Part shown: positions 32,951-40,201 of the stretch, piece after piece | Numbering within the stretch: the first letter of the stretch is position 1 | Layout: each line of letters begins with the position of its first letter | Assembly: GCA_021779665.1 (NCBI GenBank) | Contig: JAJYAG010000004.1 | Span: 1 to 64,000 of the forward strand | From: Bacteroidota bacterium | GTDB lineage: Bacteria > Bacteroidota > Bacteroidia > Bacteroidales > JAAUTT01 | Reading direction: 5' to 3' | DNA length: 64,000 bases | Translations under genes and position numbers: made by a program | The notes under the pieces: generated by a model | Databases searched by the model: none | Seen by the model: the letters and a program-made list of their open reading frames with translations, nothing else | What the model was told of the DNA's origin: nothing

Positions 32951-35002
32951 CTAATTCTTCTGTGTAAACGCTTTTAATCCATTTTCAAGGTATTCTACAA
33001 AATTATCTGCATTCAGGTCATAAGCTTTAGGTTTTGCAAGCTGCTGGCCATTGTTACTAAGTAATACATAGTAAGGTTGAGCGTTTACATTAAAGTGTGT
33101 AATCTGAAAATCAGCATTTTTTGTACCTATGTTTTTTTTCAACTTACCGTCGTAATTAGAAATAGCCCACTCCGATTGGGGGAGTTCTTTTTTATCATCA
33201 ACATAAAGCGCGGTAACAATATATTTTTCACGTAGTATTTTAAGCACTCTCGGGTCGGCCCAAACCCTCGCTTCCATTTCGCGACAGTTAACACATCCAT
33301 GCCCTGTAAAATCAATGAATAATGGTTTGTTCTGTTGTTTTGCACAAGCCAAAGCTTGATTATAATCGAAATACCCTTTTAACCTATGAGGTAGTTTTAG
33401 AAAATCGGCATATTTTGGTTTATCGCAAAGTCCGGTATTGACAATATGACCTGGAATGGAATATGTTTTCTCAATATTATCCCTGATAATTGCATTCAGG
33501 TTAAAATCTTGTGTCTCCTGTGGAGGCAAATATCCGGCAAGGGCTTTTAAAGGAGCGCCAAACATGCCAGGTATCATATACACAACAAATGCAAATGTGA
33601 TAACTGCAAGAATGATACGGGGAGCACTGATATGTTTGATTTCGCTGTCGTGGGCAAATTTTATTTTTTTCAATAGATAAAGACCAAGCAGTGTAAAGAT
33701 TACAATCCAAAATGCAAGGTAAACTTCCCTGTCGAGAATACCCCAATGATAGGTTTGGTCTGCGATGCTAAGAAATTTTAAACCCAAAGCAAGCTCTAAG
33801 AAAGCAAGTACTATTTTTACAGAATTTAGCCAACCACCGGACTTCGGCAGACGAGCCAACCAAGATGGGAAATAAGCAAACAAAGTAAAAGGTAAAGCAA
33901 ATGCAAGAGAAAAACCAAACATTCCAATAACAGGTTTCAGTACTTGCCCACTGGCCGATTCAACAAGGATAGCCCCAACAATTGGCCCTGTGCAGGAAAA
34001 AGATACAAGTACCAGTGTAAATGCCATGAAAAAAGCGCCGAGAAAACCACCTTTATCCGCTTGCTTATCAGTTTTTGTTACTAACCACGATGGCAATGTA
34101 ATTTCGAACATACCAAAGAAAGACAGCGCAAATACCATAAATATAAGGAAGAAAAAAACATTCGGAAGCCATGCCGTGCTTAGCCAATTGGCAAAATTTG
34201 CACCCAGTGTAACTGCAACAATAGTACCGATAACGGTATAGATAGCGATAATTGAAAAACCATAAACTAACGCCAGAATACGTGATTTAGTTTTAGTCTC
34301 TTTATTGTGCATGAAAAAAGTTACAGTTAAAGGAATTATCGGGAACACACACGGGGTAATTATTGCTGCCAATCCGGCAATAAAAGCTAAAAGAAAAAAC
34401 CATAATAAAGAACTGTTCTTTTCATTAAGTTTGGTTTTCTCCTGAGATATATTTGTTGCAGTAGTATTGCTGGCTGCAAGGGTTAATGTATTCTCCGGTT
34501 TCAAAGATAATGTTGTATCGTTATTTTGGACAAAAACCGCTTTACTGTATCCGTCAATATTAAAAGAAAATTCAATGTCTTGTGGCGGAAGACATTGTTT
34601 GTTGTCGCAGCACATGAAATTTAATATACCCTTAATTTTGAATGGTTTTGTGGAACGAATTTTAATATGTTGGGTAAAAGTTGCAGTATTCGAAAAATAT
34701 TTGAGGTTCATACTAAAAGTAGAATCGTATTCTTCTGTTGCTTTGGGTTCAGCTACTTTACCAATTAACTGGAAATCGTTACTTTGTTGGAAGGAAAAAG
34801 AAGTTGCAATTGGGCCATCGGCAGGGATATTTTGCGAATACAAGTGCCAGGTTTTGTCAATGGTGGCTTTTAAATATAAAATAGCAGTTGAGTCACTGGT
34901 TTTAGTTGTGCTGAAAGACCACTTTACGGGATTAAGTATCTGTGAAAATGAAGTAAAACTGACAAACAAAAATGCAAAAAAGATTATATATTTTTTATTC
35001 AT
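32951..35002 (-). CDS. DsbD-like thiol:disulfide interchange protein
   Basis: A 683-residue protein with a signal peptide, an N-terminal DsbD-alpha-like domain with the Cys pair NFMCCDNKQCLPP near 130, about eight membrane helices (AIITPCVFPIIPLTVTFF, VSFSCTGPIVGAILVESA) and a C-terminal thioredoxin domain with CVNC (FTGHGCVNCREMEARVW). DsbD moves electrons from cytosolic thioredoxin to the periplasm. It is last in the operon tlpA-DoxX-dsbD, controlled by a class 1 ArsR operator, so it likely supplies reducing power to keep envelope arsenic-binding Cys reduced. Confidence 0.88.
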   Translation of the reverse strand: MNKKYIIFFAFLFVSFTSFSQILNPVKWSFSTTKTSDSTAILYLKATIDKTWHLYSQNIPADGPIATSFSFQQSNDFQLIGKVAEPKATEEYDSTFSMNLKYFSNTATFTQHIKIRSTKPFKIKGILNFMCCDNKQCLPPQDIEFSFNIDGYSKAVFVQNNDTTLSLKPENTLTLAASNTTATNISQEKTKLNEKNSSLLWFFLLAFIAGLAAIITPCVFPIIPLTVTFFMHNKETKTKSRILALVYGFSIIAIYTVIGTIVAVTLGANFANWLSTAWLPNVFFFLIFMVFALSFFGMFEITLPSWLVTKTDKQADKGGFLGAFFMAFTLVLVSFSCTGPIVGAILVESASGQVLKPVIGMFGFSLAFALPFTLFAYFPSWLARLPKSGGWLNSVKIVLAFLELALGLKFLSIADQTYHWGILDREVYLAFWIVIFTLLGLYLLKKIKFAHDSEIKHISAPRIILAVITFAFVVYMIPGMFGAPLKALAGYLPPQETQDFNLNAIIRDNIEKTYSIPGHIVNTGLCDKPKYADFLKLPHRLKGYFDYNQALACAKQQNKPLFIDFTGHGCVNCREMEARVWADPRVLKILREKYIVTALYVDDKKELPQSEWAISNYDGKLKKNIGTKNADFQITHFNVNAQPYYVLLSNNGQQLAKPKAYDLNADNFVEYLENGLKAFTQKN

Positions 35003-35034
35003 AAAAGCTTTATCTGTATGTGAAAAAACGGTTA

Positions 35035-36306
35035 TTATAGTTTTGTAGTCTTTAATTCTTTGGCCTGTGCTTTATATTTCAAATAATCGGCATCGTATTT
35101 TTTTATTGATGTTTTGAATTCTTCAAACGAAGGCAAAGTGCGGAAAGGCCATTTATTAATAACATATCCATCTTTAAGCAGTAGAATACCCGGGTTGGAA
35201 CGGATAACCGTTTTCAGGGCTGTTCCATCAGTGAAATAAATTGGGAATATCGGTTTTGTTAAAGAAGCGAAACTATTCATTACATCATTTGAAGAGCCTG
35301 TTAAGCCAATAAAAGAAATATTTTCGTTCATACATTTTTTTGCGAATGCATTAATGGCCGTAAAGCTTTCCTTATTTGTTTTTCCCAGATTATAAGCAAT
35401 CAAAATAAAATGGTAATCCGTTTTATTCAAAATAGAATCGGTTAAATCATCCCCTTGCGAATTGCTAATAGTAAAGTCGTGAATTGGAGCCGCTATGGAT
35501 GGCTCAATAACTACCTTGCGTTGGTTAATAAATTTTATTGTAGACATTTTTATACTGTCCTGCCAAGGCAATGTTTCGGTGGTATATTCTTCTTCTTTGC
35601 CGGTTTCGGTATTTTTATACACTAAATACACGTCGGCTTTTTCGGGAATAGAAACCATTTGGTCGGCAATACGGTTGCCAACTTTCCAGGGGCGAAAATC
35701 AATTAAAGCGTCGTAGCGTATCGCGTAAAACTGCATTCCCATAGCTATAATTATCCCCACTACAATGATGCCATTTTTAAACCAACCCGAAAGCATCGTA
35801 TCATTATATTTATTACGATAGCTAAATACAATGACAGCACAAGTGATAAAAACCAAATTTTTGAAAAAGGTTTCCCAATTGGTCATTACCAGAAAGTCGC
35901 CAAAGCAGCCACAGTCGGACACCGGATTTTTTATGGCCAGATACAGCGTTAAGGGTGTAAAAATTATCATAAACAATAACGTTCCCCATGAAAAGAGCCT
36001 CATACGAACTCCAAAAAGCACAACGAAGCCGATTAAAAATTCTGCTAAATTCAATAACATCCCTAAAGCAAGGGATGCGGGTAGCAGCCAGTTTAACCCA
36101 AAAGCAGATAAATAATCGTGGATTTTGTATGCCGAACCGAGCGGGTCAACCGCTTTAACAAAACCTGAGAAAACAAATATTAAGCCGATAAAAATTCGGG
36201 CAAAAATAGCAGCGGTTTTTCTCATACGTGGAACGAACAAATAAACTATTAAATCTATAAGCATTAAGGCTGCCAGCGCAAGAATGATAATTTTTATAAA
36301 GCTCAT
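35035..36306 (-). CDS. DoxX/MauE-like membrane protein with thioredoxin-like C-terminus (BT_3928 type)
   Basis: A 423-residue protein. The N-terminal half has four or five helices of the DoxX/MauE type (FARIFIGLIFVFSGFVKAVD, then DCGCFGDFL). The C-terminal half is a thioredoxin-like domain without an obvious CxxC active site (FILIAYNLGKTNKES, PGILLLKDGYVINKWPF). In Bacteroidota such proteins are thought to pass electrons between the membrane and periplasmic thioredoxins. It lies between tlpA and dsbD in one operon. Confidence 0.78.
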   Translation of the reverse strand: MSFIKIIILALAALMLIDLIVYLFVPRMRKTAAIFARIFIGLIFVFSGFVKAVDPLGSAYKIHDYLSAFGLNWLLPASLALGMLLNLAEFLIGFVVLFGVRMRLFSWGTLLFMIIFTPLTLYLAIKNPVSDCGCFGDFLVMTNWETFFKNLVFITCAVIVFSYRNKYNDTMLSGWFKNGIIVVGIIIAMGMQFYAIRYDALIDFRPWKVGNRIADQMVSIPEKADVYLVYKNTETGKEEEYTTETLPWQDSIKMSTIKFINQRKVVIEPSIAAPIHDFTISNSQGDDLTDSILNKTDYHFILIAYNLGKTNKESFTAINAFAKKCMNENISFIGLTGSSNDVMNSFASLTKPIFPIYFTDGTALKTVIRSNPGILLLKDGYVINKWPFRTLPSFEEFKTSIKKYDADYLKYKAQAKELKTTKL

Positions 36307-36323
36307 TGTTTTCTGGTTTTATG

Positions 36324-36959
36324 TTATTTTTGAGTTAACGATGCAAGTTTTGCATCGAGTTCTGCACCCCGTAAATCTTTTGCTATTACTATTCCATCTT
36401 TATCAATTAAGAAATTAGCAGGAATAAGACTTACACCATATTTTGTAAGAATCTCGGATTTCCAAACTTTTAAATCGCTTACATGATAAGTCCATTCAAG
36501 ACCGTCTTTGTTGATAGCATTCGTCCATGACAATTTATCCTTGTCCAACGAAATACTAAAAACGGTAAAACCTTTTGTTTTGCCGTTTTCGAATGTAGAA
36601 CTTTTATATTTTTTATAAGCTGCAACAACCGTAGGGTTTTCCTTCCTGCAAGGGCCACACCACGAAGCCCAAAAATCGATAAGCACCAATTTCCCTTTTA
36701 GGGAACTTAAACGAATTATAGAATCTTTAGGGGTTTTAAGAATGATTTCGGGGGCTTTGCTGCCAATAGTTACAGCATTAACGCTGGCATTATAATTAAA
36801 TTGTGCTTTTACAATAGAAGGCGCAGTATCAGCAGGATTATCTATAGTCAACAGTTTTAGCGATTCGCTGGAATTGGTTTTTAAATATTTACCCGAAACA
36901 GATATCGTAATTAAAGCAATAATGGCTACTGAGAATATTACAAGTTTACTTTTGTTCAT
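36324..36959 (-). CDS. TlpA-like thioredoxin, exported
   Basis: A 211-residue protein from ATG 36959, with an N-terminal membrane anchor (LVIFSVAIIALITISVSG) and a TlpA/ResA thioredoxin domain. The active site is DFWASWCGPCRKENPTVV near 94-111, and the cis-Pro region is SLIPANFLIDKDG. It reduces disulfides in the periplasm. It heads the redox operon tlpA-DoxX-dsbD. Its class 1 operator lies only 15 bases upstream of the start, so the whole operon should respond to arsenite through an ArsR. Confidence 0.85.
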   Translation of the reverse strand: MNKSKLVIFSVAIIALITISVSGKYLKTNSSESLKLLTIDNPADTAPSIVKAQFNYNASVNAVTIGSKAPEIILKTPKDSIIRLSSLKGKLVLIDFWASWCGPCRKENPTVVAAYKKYKSSTFENGKTKGFTVFSISLDKDKLSWTNAINKDGLEWTYHVSDLKVWKSEILTKYGVSLIPANFLIDKDGIVIAKDLRGAELDAKLASLTQK

Positions 36960-36973
36960 ATTTGTTATTTCTA

Positions 36974-36993
36974 ATGTTGCGAACATACGACAT
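36974..36993 (-). promoter_or_regulatory. ArsR operator dyad (class 1) before the redox operon
   Basis: ATGTTGCGAACATACGACAT has the right half-site TACGACAT and a weaker left half. With neighbouring bases it shares the block ACAATGTCGTATGTT (minus strand) with the arsR2 operator. It places a thiol-redox operon without its own repressor under ArsR control. Confidence 0.65.
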
Positions 36994-37029
36994 TGTTTTC
37001 ATATAAAAAACATAAAATTTGTTAATTTT

Positions 37030-37167
37030 TCATTTATTCTGTTTTTCACAAGGACATGGGAAAGCTTTGTGTTTCTTGTATTTGCCTTGAGTAGCACAAC
37101 TATTTGAAATGATTGCTAAAGTTAGAACAATGGCAATTAGGCTGAAAAATTTATGAATATGTTTCAT
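37030..37167 (-). CDS. Tiny Cys-containing lipoprotein after arsC2
   Basis: A 45-residue protein with a signal peptide and lipobox (LAIISNSC, predicted lipid Cys24), leaving a mature peptide of about 22 residues that ends AFPCPCEKQNK. Its ATG shares one base with the arsC2 stop (TAATG). A lipid-anchored CPC peptide co-expressed with arsenate reductase could bind arsenite at the membrane. No family was recognised. Confidence 0.65.
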   Translation of the reverse strand: MKHIHKFFSLIAIVLTLAIISNSCATQGKYKKHKAFPCPCEKQNK

Positions 37168-37607
37168 TAAAAATTTATTTCCTGATATTTTTTAATAAAA
37201 GTGTTTATTTCTGCTTTAATGCTATCACGAACCAATCTTGTTCTGGTAAGAATTTCGTCATGTGAGCCTGTAAAAGAGGCTGGGTCTTCAAAAGACCAGC
37301 CTAACCTTTTTGTTACACCGGGAAATATAGGGCAACGTTCAGCGCTGGCTGCGTTGCAAACAGAGATTACGAAATGATATAAGCGACCTTGTTTGAAGAA
37401 GTCGAAAACACTTTTGGTTTGATTGTGTGATATGTCAATGCCTATTTCGTTCATTGCTTCAATAACAAGCGGGTTAATAACGCCCGGTTCAAAACCTGCG
37501 CTTTCGACCTCGAATTTATCGGAAGCCAATTGCTTTAAAAAAGCCTCGGCCATTTGACTGCGTGCTGAATTATGCACACATACGAATAGTACTCTTATTT
37601 TACCCAT
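37167..37607 (-). CDS. arsC: Arsenate reductase ArsC 2, LMW-phosphatase type
   Basis: A 146-residue enzyme with catalytic loop CVHNSAR at residues 10-16, resolving Cys in VCNAASAERCP near 84-92 and the WSFEDPASFTG acid loop. It belongs to a branch clearly different from the enzyme at 28370 (CTGNSCR loop), so the two were acquired separately rather than duplicated here. It lies in the operon uspA-arsR3-arsC2-lipopeptide. Confidence 0.9.
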   Translation of the reverse strand: MGKIRVLFVCVHNSARSQMAEAFLKQLASDKFEVESAGFEPGVINPLVIEAMNEIGIDISHNQTKSVFDFFKQGRLYHFVISVCNAASAERCPIFPGVTKRLGWSFEDPASFTGSHDEILTRTRLVRDSIKAEINTFIKKYQEINF

Positions 37608-37630
37608 AGCTTACTATTATTTACATTCGG

Positions 37631-37951
37631 TTAATTATGGTCAATGCTGCTGATGTCTTTAAAAAACTCATCGAACATTGATTTATACTTAGAAATAGTT
37701 GAATTGCAAAGGCAGTAATTGACTTTTAGCCCGTCTATTTCGCCATGTATCAAGCCCAGTTCTTTTAAGTCGTTTAGGTGTTGCGATACGGTACTGCGGC
37801 TTAACGGCAAAAAATCGGATATATCACCAGAAATACAGGTTTTGGTTTCGGCCAAATATTTAAGAATAGATAACCTTGCAGGGTGAGAAATGCACTTTGC
37901 AAACTTGGCCAGTTCTTGTAATTCGGTGCTAAATGCATCTGTTTTAATCAT
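37631..37951 (-). CDS. ArsR-family repressor 3
   Basis: A 106-residue winged-helix repressor (SHPARLSILKYLAETKTCIS, GDISDFLPLSRSTVSQHL). Likely ligands are Cys in KTCISG and YCLCNS. It is nearly identical to the ArsR part of the chimeric gene at 38871, and the DNA is also almost the same over about 200 bases, so one is a recent copy of the other. It lies between uspA and arsC2. Confidence 0.9.
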   Translation of the reverse strand: MIKTDAFSTELQELAKFAKCISHPARLSILKYLAETKTCISGDISDFLPLSRSTVSQHLNDLKELGLIHGEIDGLKVNYCLCNSTISKYKSMFDEFFKDISSIDHN

Positions 37952-37978
37952 AATTGGGGAATTAATTGGTTTAAAACA

Positions 37979-38803
37979 CTACATTATTTTGCAGGCAGTT
38001 TTTTGATTTAACGCTAAAACAGGGATATGACTTGTTTTAACAACCGAAGGAGTTGCGCCGCTATCCATTACTAATTTATCAAATAAACCTCGTGGTTTAT
38101 GGCACATAACGAGGATGTCGGGTTTGTGTGTTTTTATAAATTCATGGATGCCTGTAACAGGTTCATTGTCGAAAGGTGTTTTAACAAAATGCAGGTTAAT
38201 TTTGTCATAATTGTTTTTGTTGTGCAACTCTGACAGAACATGCTTTGTATCGTATTTTTCGACATTAATCATTTGTGGAAAAACAGGGTAAACATGAAAT
38301 GCCTCGATACTTGCATTTGTAAGTTTTGCAAAAGGCACAATTTCCTTTATTCTGGTAGTAATATCAACCAATTCGGTTGCATAGCCAATCCGGTCAATAT
38401 TAAGTGAAGAATAATCGTGAGGTACTGATAATACAGGACAAGCAACATCATTAATAAGGTCGGAAACATGACTGCCAAAGAAGGTTGTTCTAATGCCTTC
38501 ATTGCTTGCTCCCATAACAACAAGGTCGATATTGTATTTATCAATAACAGTTTTTAACTGGGCATTATGAAACTGACCATTTTCAACTATTAATTCAGTT
38601 TGAGCATTTTCAAAATTGAGTTTAAGCTCGCTGAAAGCATCTTTAATATATTTTATGGCATATTCCTTAACGTCAGTGTCTTTTGTAGTGCTGGCATGGT
38701 AAAAGAACAATTTTGTATTGCTTTTTACGCTAAGACTAATTGCATATTTTAAGGTGTTTTGCGTGCAATTGGTAAGGTCGGTAGGAACTAAAATATTTTT
38801 CAT
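37979..38803 (-). CDS. Universal stress protein, tandem UspA domains
   Basis: A 274-residue cytosolic protein with two Usp domains. The first (ILVPTDLTNCTQNTLKYAIS, then VVMGASNEGIRTTFFGSHVS) has a usable G-2x-G-9x-G-S/T-like ATP loop. The second (DILVMCHKPRGLFDKLVMDS) is degenerate. Usp proteins adjust cells to stress, and their targets are unknown. It is the first gene of an operon with arsR3 and arsC2, and a class 1 operator lies 21 bases upstream, tying it to arsenic stress. Confidence 0.83.
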   Translation of the reverse strand: MKNILVPTDLTNCTQNTLKYAISLSVKSNTKLFFYHASTTKDTDVKEYAIKYIKDAFSELKLNFENAQTELIVENGQFHNAQLKTVIDKYNIDLVVMGASNEGIRTTFFGSHVSDLINDVACPVLSVPHDYSSLNIDRIGYATELVDITTRIKEIVPFAKLTNASIEAFHVYPVFPQMINVEKYDTKHVLSELHNKNNYDKINLHFVKTPFDNEPVTGIHEFIKTHKPDILVMCHKPRGLFDKLVMDSGATPSVVKTSHIPVLALNQKTACKIM

Positions 38804-38823
38804 ATTCTTTCAGCTTTATGTTT

Positions 38824-38843
38824 ATGACGTAAAGATACGACAT
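38824..38843 (-). promoter_or_regulatory. ArsR operator dyad (class 1) before uspA
   Basis: ATGACGTAAAGATACGACAT is the best fit in the window to ATGWYGTA-N4-TACGWCAT, with 7 of 8 half-site positions symmetric. It lies 21 bases before uspA, the first gene of the operon that also holds arsR3 and arsC2. Confidence 0.72.
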
Positions 38844-38870
38844 AAATTGATAAAAAAGGATTTTATAGTA

Positions 38871-39365
38871 TTAATTTATTGTTAAGGATTTGATTAGTTC
38901 ATCAACCGAATAATAACCCGTATGCCTGAAAAACTCTTTGGCTTCCTTGTTTAGCAATACTTGTGTTGGTATGGCAGCAATGCCATAATATTTCATTAAA
39001 CGTTGGTTTTGGGGCAACATGATATTTACAAAAACAACATTAACCCGGTTTGGGTATTTGGTGTTGATGTCTTTATAAAACTCAACGAACATTGATTTGT
39101 ACTTAGAAATAGTTGAATCGTAAAGGCAGTAATTGACTTTTAGCCCGTCTATTTCGCCATGTATCAAGACCAGTTCTTTTAAGTCGTTTAGGTGTTGCGA
39201 TACGGTACTGCGGCTTAACGGCAAATAATCGGATATATCGCCAGAAATACAGGTTTTAGTTTCGGCCAGATATTGCAATATTGCCAACCTTGCAGGGTGT
39301 GAAATGGCTTTTGCAAACCTCGAAATATTCTGTAATTCGCTATCAAACTTTTCTTTTTTTATCAT
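38871..39365 (-). CDS. Chimeric ArsR repressor fused to the C-terminal half of a thioredoxin
   Basis: A 164-residue protein from ATG 39365. Residues 1-100 are a complete ArsR domain (AISHPARLAILQYLAETKTC, LPLSRSTVSQHL) nearly identical to repressor 3. From residue about 101 on (TKYPNRVNVVFVNIMLP, YYGIAAIPTQVLLNKEAKEF) it matches the last 60 residues of the membrane thioredoxin at 43050, including the cis-Pro loop. The CxxC active-site half is missing. The break falls just after the ArsR body, at about 39065. It looks like a recombination product; the ArsR half keeps its Cys ligands and may still work. Confidence 0.8.
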   Translation of the reverse strand: MIKKEKFDSELQNISRFAKAISHPARLAILQYLAETKTCISGDISDYLPLSRSTVSQHLNDLKELVLIHGEIDGLKVNYCLYDSTISKYKSMFVEFYKDINTKYPNRVNVVFVNIMLPQNQRLMKYYGIAAIPTQVLLNKEAKEFFRHTGYYSVDELIKSLTIN

Positions 39366-39378
39366 ATCGTTTAAATTG

Positions 39379-39519
39379 TTAATGCACTTCACCAAAACTT
39401 ACAATACAGCTTAAAACCATTAAAACAACACCAGTTGAAACACCTACATAAAGCAAATACCGTAAATCTCCTTTGTTTTCATGTAGGATTTCTTTCAGTC
39501 TAATAACCAATTTTTTCAT
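39379..39519 (-). CDS. Tiny single-helix membrane protein
   Basis: A 46-residue peptide with a charged start (KKLVIRLKEILHENKGD) and one hydrophobic helix (LLYVGVSTGVVLMVLSCIV). It ends 13 bases before the chimeric ArsR start on the same strand, so it likely heads that transcript. No family was recognised. Confidence 0.5.
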   Translation of the reverse strand: MKKLVIRLKEILHENKGDLRYLLYVGVSTGVVLMVLSCIVSFGEVH

Positions 39520-39844
39520 GGCTAATTTTCTTTATGACTTATTGTCAAACTTTTAATTTGGTCATTGGAAGAATAATATATCGTTTGACTGAAAAACCAT
39601 ACTGATGACGACCTACTAACCGATTGAAAAGAAAAATGAAAACCACCCCACGCAAAAAAAAGAAAAAGTATGACAGCCCTTCCCTGCAAGCCTCACTTCG
39701 CTACCAAACACTTGCTTTCTTGCCTCCGCAACTGCCCCGTTGATAGTTTCTGCCTAATTCAGAAGTCATAACTATTTAATAAACAGGATACGATTAAATA
39801 CTTTTATAAAAAATCCTAAAAATGTTTGTTGATAACAAAAACTG
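39520..39844. other. Gene-free spacer between divergent ars transcripts
   Basis: About 325 bases with no supported gene. The middle (39640-39760) is more GC-rich and less AT-skewed than its surroundings. It contains only a 35-codon frame with a Lys run, which has no support. The spacer should hold the promoters of the leftward 46-residue gene and the rightward arsR5 operon. The GC-rich patch may be a leftover of an earlier insertion. Confidence 0.5.
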
Positions 39845-39860
39845 TTCGTTATTTTGCGAA
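39845..39860 (+). promoter_or_regulatory. ArsR operator dyad (class 2) before arsR5
   Basis: TTCGTTATTTTGCGAA fits TTCG-N8-CGAA, the same form found before arsR7 at 49670-49685. It lies 19 bases upstream of the arsR5 start. Confidence 0.55.
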
Positions 39861-39878
39861 TGACTAAATTCATATGAT

Positions 39879-40199
39879 ATGGCACAACAACAAACTGAAA
39901 ATTATACCGAAGATGAAATCCTTATTGCAAAGTTTTCTAAGGCATTAGGGCATCCGGCAAGGGTCTCAATCCTAAAATTTTTATCAACTCTTGATTCTTG
40001 TTACTTTGGTAATATTTGTGACGAACTCTCTATTGCAAAATCGACTGTTTCTCAACATTTGGATGAATTGAAAAATGCAGGACTGATACAGGGCACCATA
40101 GTGCCTCCTAAAGTTTATTACTGCATTAATAAAGAGAATTGGAAAAAATCACAAGAAATTTTAACTGCATTTTTCGAAACAATTAAAGTGTCACAATAA
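39879..40199 (+). CDS. ArsR-family repressor 5
   Basis: A 106-residue winged-helix repressor of a different subgroup (ALGHPARVSILKFLSTLDSC, DELSIAKSTVSQHLDELKNA, wing IQGTIVPPKVYYCINKEN). Likely ligands are the Cys in LDSCYFGNIC. It resembles repressors 6 and 7 (C-terminal CINxENW) more than 1-4. It starts the rightward operon with the TonB-dependent receptor and the ArsF-like protein, and has a class 2 operator just upstream. Confidence 0.9.
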   Translation: MAQQQTENYTEDEILIAKFSKALGHPARVSILKFLSTLDSCYFGNICDELSIAKSTVSQHLDELKNAGLIQGTIVPPKVYYCINKENWKKSQEILTAFFETIKVSQ

Positions 40200-40201
40200 C
40201 T

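Noticed and set aside
39636-39743. A 35-codon frame with a Lys run in the 39.5-39.8 kb spacer
   Set aside because: No ribosome-binding site, no family and no neighbour coupling.
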